In this document: positions 56,414 to 64,000 of the stretch, piece by piece
Layout: each line of letters opens with the position of its first letter
Position numbering within the stretch: the first letter of the stretch is position 1
Translations under genes and position numbers: made by a program
The notes under the pieces: model-generated
Databases searched by the model: none
Told to the model about the DNA's origin: nothing
Seen by the model: the letters and a program-made list of their open reading frames with translations, nothing else
From: Amphibalanus amphitrite
Lineage: Eukaryota; Arthropoda; Thecostraca; Balanomorpha; Balanidae
Length of the DNA stretch: 64,000 bases
Assembly: GCF_019059575.1 (NCBI RefSeq)
Contig: NW_024882759.1
Coordinates: forward strand, 62,001-126,000
Direction of reading: 5' to 3'

Positions 56414-58238
56414 CACCACTACCGATCTGAACGTTCGCCTCCCCCGGGTCGGTGCATGTCGTTTCCAGCTCCGCGCGGTCACTCTCGGCGAACTCGGTCA
56501 CACTATCTTTGGCATGCGCAACTCAGGCGCCAGTGGTACTGATGGCATTTGCATTCGAATGTTAAAGTCCGGCTTCTCAGCTATCGGTCGCGTCATACTT
56601 TACATTATCAATACGTGTATTACCAACTCCGATATCCCCGAGTCCTGGAAACATTCCACAGTCCACCCCATCTTCAAATCTGGCAGCCCCTCAGACCCCA
56701 CCAACTTTCGACCAATCTCATTAGTCCCCGTGATTATGAAGGTTGTGGAACGCCTTGTACATCAACAGCTTTACCACTACCTCTCAAATAACTATCTCCT
56801 TGCCTCCTCGCAGCATGGTTTTCGCCCCCGACACTCCACAGAGACCGCTCTGCTGTCCGTCACAGACCAAATCCTCGCAGCCTCTGATAGGGGAGAACTT
56901 TCACTGCTGTGTCTCCTTGATTTAAGCAAATGCTTTGATGTCATCGACCACGAACTTTTACTTCAAAAACTGGCTATGCACGGGATCGAGACCTCTTGGT
57001 TTTCTGCTTTTCTCACGGGACACACCCAGAGCGTGTCCCTATCCTATCTAACGGCGCCGGAGGTAGAGTACTGTCGCGGCCGCTTCCAAATAATATGGGC
57101 GTCTTCCAAGGATCTGCCCTGGGATCGTTACTCTTCACCATATTTTCGAACAACCTCTCGCTATACGCAGGTGACGCCACCGTTTTCCAATATGCGGACG
57201 ACACCCAGGTTCTAGTGAGCGGCCGTGCCGACGACCTCAGATCGCTTATCTCTCGCATGGAAGCTTCACTCGCATCAATCAGTGACTGGTTCTGTCTTCA
57301 CGCCCTTAAGCTAAACGCAAACAAAACTCAACTCATGGTTTTTGGCAGCAGGCAAAATTTACGGAAAGTACCCGACTTCAGCGTCTCTCTTCGTGACTCT
57401 GTGTTGCAGCCATGCGAGCAGGTGGGGAATCTGGGTGTTGTCTTTGACAGCGCCCTGTCCTGGGATGCACATGTGTCCGAGCTTAGTCGTCGGTGTACTG
57501 GCTTGTTGATCGGACTGTCTCACGCACGAAATTGTCTCCCTGACGGTGTCATTAAAGTCCTCGTTACATCTCTGGTCATATCACGAATCAACTACTGCCT
57601 CACTGTGTACGGTAACGGGACTCAGAAAAAATTTTGACCGACTCCAGAAAATTTTGAACTTTGCCGCTAGAGTGATCTTCGGACGGCGTAAGTTTGACCA
57701 CGTCTCGGACCTGCGCGACAGACTTGGCTGGCTATCATCAAAATCCATGTCAGATTACCTGACACTCACGATCGCGCAAAAGGTCATTAAGCATGAAGAG
57801 CCCGAGAACCTCGCTGCACTGTTCGTCCCCAACCAAAATTTTCGAGACAGGCACACACGGCAGGATCCTCTCCTTCATCTTCCCCGACCGAGGCTTGAAA
57901 CTGGAAAACGGCGTTTTGAGTACCACGCCGCGGCGCTATTGAATAGCCTCCCACCCCAGGTAGTGCAGCTGCCACCTGCCAGCTTCGCCCGGTCTGCCAG
58001 GGCCGCGCTGATTAACAAATCCCCGCTACGCCACGTGCGTGAAGTTAGCGTCGTATTCCGCGACGGATTCAGCGTCGAGTCCGAATTTCAACTAAACCCA
58101 ACCTATCCGATGCAGTTTGGGACGCTGATTCCGAATATCGTATTCATTTTAAATTTCAAGGTCATCTTCAAGGTCAAATCACGGATTGAAATTGAGTCCC
58201 CGATTTTTCCTACACCGATCGTCCGATCCGATTTCTGA
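56414..58238 (+). pseudogene. LINE ORF2, reverse transcriptase segment
   Basis: Shows GASGTDGICIRMLK, NFRPISLVPV, ASSQHGFRPRHSTETAL, LCLLDLSKCFDVIDHELLL, the catalytic FQYADDTQVLVSG, LKLNANKTQLMVFG and a C-terminal region with YHAAALLNSLP. This is the order of CR1/jockey-group LINE reverse transcriptases. Frameshifts near 57,040 and 57,620 separate three frames, so the copy is dead. The last codons run straight into the satellite that follows. Confidence 0.9.
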
Positions 58239-61200
58239 AAGTCGCATTCGAAAGCTAGGGTCAGAATCTCGAATTCCCTAATATATACCTTATTAAAAAT
58301 ATTTGACCTTAAAGTCAAATCACGGATTGAAATTTTGAGTCCCCTATTTTTTCTACACCGATCGTCCGATCCAATTTCTGATGGTCGCATGCGATAGCTA
58401 GGGTCAGAATCTCGAGTTCCCTAATATATACCTTATTAAAAATATCTGACCTTAAAGGTCAAATCACGGATTGAAATTTTGAGTCCCCTATTTTTCTACA
58501 CCGATCGTCTGATCCAATTTCTGATGGTCGCATTCGATAGCTAGGGTCAGAATCTCGAGTTCCCTAATATATACCTTATTAAAAATATTTGACCTTAAAG
58601 GTCAAATCACGGAGTGAAATTTTAGGTCCCCCTATTTTTTCTACACCGATCGTCCGATCCAATTTCTGATGGTCGCATTCGATAGATAGGGTCAAAATCT
58701 CGAGTTCCCTTATATATACCTTATTAAAAATATTTGACCTTAAAGGTCAAATTACGGATTGAAATTTTGAGTCCCCCTATTTTTTCTACACCGATCGTCC
58801 GATCCAATTTGTGATGGCCGCATTCGATAGCTAGGGTCAGAATCTCGAGTTCCTTAATATATACCTTATTAAAAATATTTGACCTTAAAGGTCAAATCAC
58901 GGATTGAAATTTTGAGTCTCCAATTTTTTCTACACCGATCGTCCGATCCGATTTCTGATGGTCGCATTCGATAGCTAGGGTCAGAATCTCGAGTTCCCTA
59001 ATATATACCTTATTAAAAATATTTGACCTTAAAGGTCAAATCACGGATATTCGACCTTAAAGGTCACATCACGGATTGAAATTTTGAGTCCCCCGATTTT
59101 TTCTACACCGATCGTCCGATCCGATTTCTGAAGGTCGCATTCGATAGCTAGGGTCAGAATCTCGAATTCCCTAATATATACCTTATTAAAAATATTTGAC
59201 CTTAAAGGTCAAATCACGGATTGAAATTTTGAGTCCCCTATTTTTTCTACACCGATCGTCCGAAACGATTTCTGAAGGTCGCATTCGATAGCTAGGGTCA
59301 GAATCTTAAATTCCCTAATATATACCTTATTAAAAATATTTGACCTTAAAGGTCAAATCACGGATTGAAATTTTGAGTCCGCCTATTTTTTCTACACCAA
59401 TCGTCCGATCCAATTTCTGATGGTCGCATTCGATAGCTAGGGTCAAAATCTCGAGTTCCCTAATATATACCTTATTAAAAATATTTGACCTTAAAGGTCA
59501 AATCACGGATTGAAATTTTGAGTCCCCCTATTTTTTCTACACCGATTGTCCGATTCAATTTCTGATGGTCGCATTCGATAGCTAGGGTCAGAATCTCGAG
59601 TTCCCTAATATATACCTTATGAAAAATATTTGACCTTAAAGGTCAAATCACGGATTGAAATTTTGAGTCCCCCATTTTTTCTACACCGATCGTCCGATCC
59701 GATTTCTGATTGTCGCATTCGATAGCTAAGGTCAGAATCTCGAGTTCCCTGATATATACCTTATAAAAAATATTTGACCTTAAAGGTCACATCACGGATT
59801 GAAATTTTGAGTCCCCCGATTTTTTCTACACCGATCGTCCGATCCAATTTCTGAAGGTCGCATTCGATAGTTAGGGTCAGAATCTCGAATTCCCCAATAT
59901 ATACCTTATTAAAAATATTTGACCTTACAGGTCAAATCACGGATTGAAATTTTGATTATACACCGATCGTCCGATCCGATTTCTGAAGGTCGCATTCGAT
60001 AGCTAGGGTCAGAATCTCGAATTCCCTTATATATACCTTATAAAAAATATTTGACCTTAAAGGTCAAATCACGGATATTTGACCTTAAAGGTCAAATCAC
60101 GGATTGAAATTTTGAGTCCCCCTATTTTTTCTACACCGATCGTCTGATCCAATTTCTGATGGTCGCTTTCGATAGCTAGGGTCAAAATCTCGAGTTCCCT
60201 AATATATACCTTATTAAAAATATCTGACCTTAAAGGTCAAATCACGGATTGAAATTTTGAGTCCCCTATTTTTTCTACACCGATTGTCCGATCCAATTTC
60301 TGATGGTCGCATTCGATAGATAGGGTCAGAATCTGGAGTTCCCTAATATATACCTTATTAAAAATATTTGACCTTAAAGGTCAAATCACGGATTGAAATT
60401 TTGAGTCCCCCAATTTTTTCTACACCGATCGTCCGATCCGATTTCTGATGGTCGCATTCGATAGCTAGGGTCAGAATCTCGAGTTCCCTAAACTATACCT
60501 TATAAGAATATTTGACCTTAAAGGTCAAATCACGGATTGAAATTTTGAGTCCCCTTATTTTTTCTACACCGATCGTCTGATCCAATTTCTGATGGTCGCA
60601 TTCGATAGCTAGGGTCAGAATCTCGAGTTACATATATATACCTTATTAAAAATATTTGACCTTAAAGGTCAAATCACGGATATTCGACCTTAAAGGTCAC
60701 ATCACGGATTGAAATTTTGAGTCCCCCGATTTTTTTCTACACCGATCGTCCGATCCAATTTCTGAAGGTCGTATTCGATAGCTAGTGTCAGAATCTCGAA
60801 TTCCCTAATATATACCTTATTAAAAATATTTGACCTTAAAGGTCAAATCACGGATTGAAATTTTGAGTCCCCCTATTTTTTCTACACCGATCGTCTGATC
60901 CAATTTCTGATGGTCGCATTCGATAGCTAGGGTCAGAATCTCGAGTTACCTAATATATACCTTATTAAAAATATTTGACCTTAAAGGTCAAATCACGGAT
61001 ATTCGACCTTAAAGGTCACATCACGGATTGAAATTTTGAGTCCCCCGATTTTTTCTACACCGATCATCCGATCCGATTTCTGAAGGTCGCATTCGATAGC
61101 TAGGGTCAGAATCTCGAATTCCCTTATATATACCTTATTAAAAATATTTGACCTTAAAGGTCAAATAACGGATATTTGACCTTAATGGTCAAATCACGGA

Positions 61201-61965
61201 TTGAAATTTTGAGTCCCCCTATTTTTTTCTACACCGATCGTCTGATCCAATTTCTGATGGTCGCACTCGATAGCTAGGGTCAGAAATTCGAGTTCCTTAA
61301 TATATACCTGATTAAAAATATTTGACCTTAAAGGTCAAATCACTGATTGAAATTTTGAGTCCCCCGATTTTTTCGACACCGATCGTCCGATCCGATTTCT
61401 GAAGGTCGCATTCGATAGCTAGCGTCAGAATCTCGAATTCCCTAATATATACCTTATTAAAAATATTTGACCTTAAAGGTCAAATCACGGATTGAAATTT
61501 TGAGTCCCCCGATTTTTTCTACACCGATCGTCCGATCCGATTTCTGAAGGTCGCATTCGATAGCTAGGGTCAGAATCTCGAATTCCCTATTATATACCTT
61601 ATTAAAAATATTTGACCTTAAAGGTCAAATCACGGATTGAAATTTTGAGTCCCCTTTTTTCTACACTGATCGTCCGATCCAATTTCTGATGGTCGCATTC
61701 GATAGCTAGGGTGAGAAATTCGAGTTTCCTAATATATACCTCATTAAAAATATTTGACCTTAAAGGTCAAATGACGGATTGAAATTTTGAGTCCCCCTAT
61801 TTTTCTACACCGATCGTCCGATCCAATTTCTGATGGTCGCATTCGATAGCTAGGGTCAGAATCTCGAGTTCCTTTATATATACCTTATTAAAAATATTTG
61901 ACCTTAAAGGTCAAATCACGGATTGAAATTTTGAGTCCCCCAATTTTTTCTCCACCGATCGTAAT
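58140..61965 (+). repeat. Satellite array, about 145-bp unit
   Basis: About 25-27 direct copies with a period near 145 bp. Each has TTTGACCTTAAAGGTCAAAT, then CACGGATTGAAATTTTGAGT, CTACACCGATCGTCCGATCC, GGTCGCATTCGATAGCTAGG and ATATATACCTTATTAAAAAT. Some units carry an extra short segment repeating only the GACCTTAAAGGTC palindrome plus CACGGATAT. Copies differ by a few percent. Non-coding. Confidence 0.95.
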
Positions 61966-62532
61966 CGGATCGGACGATCGGTGTAGAAAAAATCGGGGGA
62001 CTCAAAATTTCAATCCGTGATTTGACCTTTAAGGTCAAATATTTTTAATAAGGTATATATTAGGGAACTCGAGATTCTGACCCTAGCTATCGAATGCGAC
62101 CATCAGAAATTGAATCGGACGATCGGTGTAGAAAAAATAGGGGGACTCAAAATTTCAATCCGTGATTTGACCTTTATGGTCAAATATTTTTAATAAGGTA
62201 TATATTAGGGAATTCGAGATTCTGACCCTAGCTATCGAATGCGACCTTCAGAAATCGGATCGGACGATCGGTGTAGAAAAAATCGGGGGACTCAAAATTT
62301 CAATACGTGATGTGACCTTTAAGGTCGAATATCCGTGATTTGACCTTTAAGGTCAAATATTTTTAATAAGGTATATATTAAGGAACTCGAGATTCTGACC
62401 CTAGCTATCGAATGCGACCATCAGAAATCGGATCGGACGATCGGTGTAGAAAAAATAGGGGACTCAAAATTTCAATCCGTGATTTGACCTTTAAGGTCAA
62501 ATATTTTTAATAAGGTATATATTAGGGAACTG
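61966..62532 (-). repeat. Same satellite, inverted orientation
   Basis: At about 61,966 the array turns: the unit is broken in the middle of CACCGATCGT and continues as its reverse complement for about four units, making a long inverted repeat. It ends in mid-unit where the next element begins. Confidence 0.93.
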
Positions 62533-63570
62533 CAGTGGCGCAGCCAGGGGGGGTGAAAGGGGTGAGATCTCACCCCCGTCTCTTATCCTAGGGGCCCACC
62601 GTTGATTCGAACTGTAACGTTATGCAGCCTGACAATTTTTTATCAGTCTAATGTCAAGGTCCGTCATAGGACTGAAAAACAGTTTTCAGGCCTGATAGCC
62701 CCCCTTTAGGATTTATAGTCCCATTTTATGATTTAAGGGGGTACATCCAAGGCCCGATTAACCTAATCCAAGGCACAGGAGGGCCCGTTTCATGGCATGA
62801 GAGGGCCATTTCAGGCCTGAGAGCGCCCATTTCAGGTCTGTGAGGGCCCATTTCAGGCCTGAAAGGGCCCAGTTGAAGCTTAAAAGGGCCCATTTCAGGC
62901 CCTAGAGGGCCTGTTTGAGGCTTGAGAGGGGCCCATTTCAGGCCTGAGAGGGCCCATTTGATGCCTGTGAGGGCCCATTTCAGGCCTGAAGGGGTCCATT
63001 TCAGGCCCTAGAGGGCATGTTTGAGGCTTGATAGGGCCCATTTCAGGCCTGAGAGGGGCCCATTTCAGGCCTGAGAGGGGCCAGTTCAGGCCTGAGGGGG
63101 CCCATTTCAGGCTTGAGAGGGCCCATTTCATGCCCTAGAGGGCCTGTTTGAGGCCAGAGAGTTTGAGGCCAGAGAGGGCCCGTTTGAGGCCAGAGAGGGC
63201 CCGTTTGAGGTCTGAGAGGGCCCGTTTGAGGCCTGAGAGGGGCCCATTTCAGGCATAAGAGGCACCATTTCAGATCTGAGATGGCCCAGTTACGGTATGA
63301 GGGGGCCCTTTTTCGACATGATAGGGACCATTTCCGGGCTGAGGGGGCCCATTTCAGGTCTGAGAGGGCCCATTTCAGGTCTGAGAGGGCTAATGTCAGG
63401 CCTGAGAGGGCCCATTTCAGGCCCTTGAGGTCCTGTTTGAGGCCTGAGAGGGGCCCAATTCAGGTCTGAGAGGGCTAATGTCAGGCCTGAGAGGGCCATT
63501 TCAGGCCTGAGAGGGGCCCATTTCAGGTCTGAGAGGGCCCAGTTCAGGCCTGAGAAGACTCATCCCAGGA
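62533..63570. mobile_element. Element start followed by 21-bp minisatellite
   Basis: CAGTGGCGCAGCCAGGGGGG, a common left end of hAT-like repeats, interrupts the satellite. From about 62,770 to 63,560 there are some 35 degenerate copies of a 21-bp unit, GAGAGGGCCCATTTCAGGCCT. The period is a multiple of three, so several frames stay open (MGPLRPE-type heptads), but these are not genes. The right end of the element was not found. Confidence 0.65.
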
Positions 63571-64000
63571 ATGAAAGGATCATCCTATGTGTGGGAGGGT
63601 CCGTACTCCGTGCCTGGTCTGGGTCTGAGAGGGCCTATCCCAATCCTGATTGAGCCGATATCATGTTTGATATCGGTCAACTCACCACATGTATATTGAT
63701 GGCCCAGTTCATGTCTAATGGGCCCATCTCAAGACTCAGAGATTTTATGCTTCAGGAAGCCTACCCCAAGCGTGAGGGGGCCCATAGAGGTTTTTGAGGC
63801 TCATGGAGGTCCCGCAGTACGATATGTCAGCCTCTAAGAAAGCCACGCAGGGCCCTTAAGATGCCAAGCCGACATCTGAAAATTCCTCTTCTCTTCAGGC
63901 CTGTGCCTGCCTCACCGCCCGGCCCCACCCTGACGTCTAGGGGTTTGACGCCTAGGTATTAATCAGGGCTCCACGCCGGTCCATGATGGCTCCAAACTGA
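63571..64000. other. Window end, no feature recognised
   Basis: Unique-looking, moderately G+C-rich sequence with a few diverged minisatellite pieces (GGCCCA). No coding signal. Confidence 0.4.

Noticed and set aside
58140-62532. CRISPR-like array
   Set aside because: Direct repeats of 145 bp without unique spacers in a eukaryotic setting; this is a satellite.
62895-63499. Heptad-repeat proteins on both strands
   Set aside because: Translation of the 21-bp minisatellite. Every frame that avoids stops looks repetitive, with no start context.

Overview
The window looks like nuclear DNA of an arthropod, most likely a crustacean. The basis is a split gene for the ecdysone-cascade nuclear receptor E75, an intronless PUF60/half-pint splicing-factor gene, CpG-rich unmethylated-looking first-exon regions, and a heavy load of BEL/Pao, CR1/jockey-like, Penelope-like, hAT-like, Tc1-like and TTAA-target elements. 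The species itself cannot be named from the sequence.

Layout. 1-8,500: upstream DNA with no gene I can support; it holds tandem repeats (3,110-3,620, 3,840-4,640, 5,295-5,500), a palindromic TIR family (2,625 and 6,289-6,449) and an hAT-like MITE (7,844-8,301). 8,796-35,265 (+): E75. Two good alternative first exons (8,796 and 13,524) both end in phase 1 and join a common exon for zinc finger 1 (15,205). Next come zinc finger 2 (22,716), hinge and start of the ligand-binding domain (28,926), and the ligand-binding domain plus F domain (32,582; 34,222-35,265). Further candidate first exons at 22,052, 25,591 and 27,765 are phase compatible and would give products with half or none of the DNA-binding domain. 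The intron between the zinc-finger exons carries an apparently intact, recently inserted antisense BEL/Pao element (15,429-21,523; LTRs identical by eye; 5-bp target duplication). The next intron carries a TTAA-type element packed with AGGTCA nuclear-receptor half sites.

35,266-42,100: E75 3' flank, an hAT-like MITE (37,076-37,554), a CT microsatellite and CpG-rich DNA. 42,104-44,047 (-): PUF60. 44,781-45,338: 5'-truncated Penelope-like GIY-YIG fragment.

46,800-64,000: a layered graveyard of mobile DNA. A CR1/jockey-like LINE (about 51,570-58,240) is split by a Tc1-like long-TIR element (51,681-54,056), itself split by a TTAA element (52,837-53,735), and again by a second TTAA element (55,178-56,413). 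Both breaks in the LINE are clean when one target copy is kept. After the LINE comes a satellite of about 145 bp per unit, each with a TGACCT/AGGTCA palindrome, which switches orientation near 61,966. It is followed by a 21-bp minisatellite inside another element.

Functionally only two host genes are evident: E75, a heme-binding ecdysone-response transcription factor, and PUF60, an RNA-binding 3' splice-site factor. The most unusual signal is a family of TTAA-flanked elements whose two ends each carry an inner G-run/C-run hairpin and whose interiors are dense in AGGTCA half sites, with one copy inside E75.
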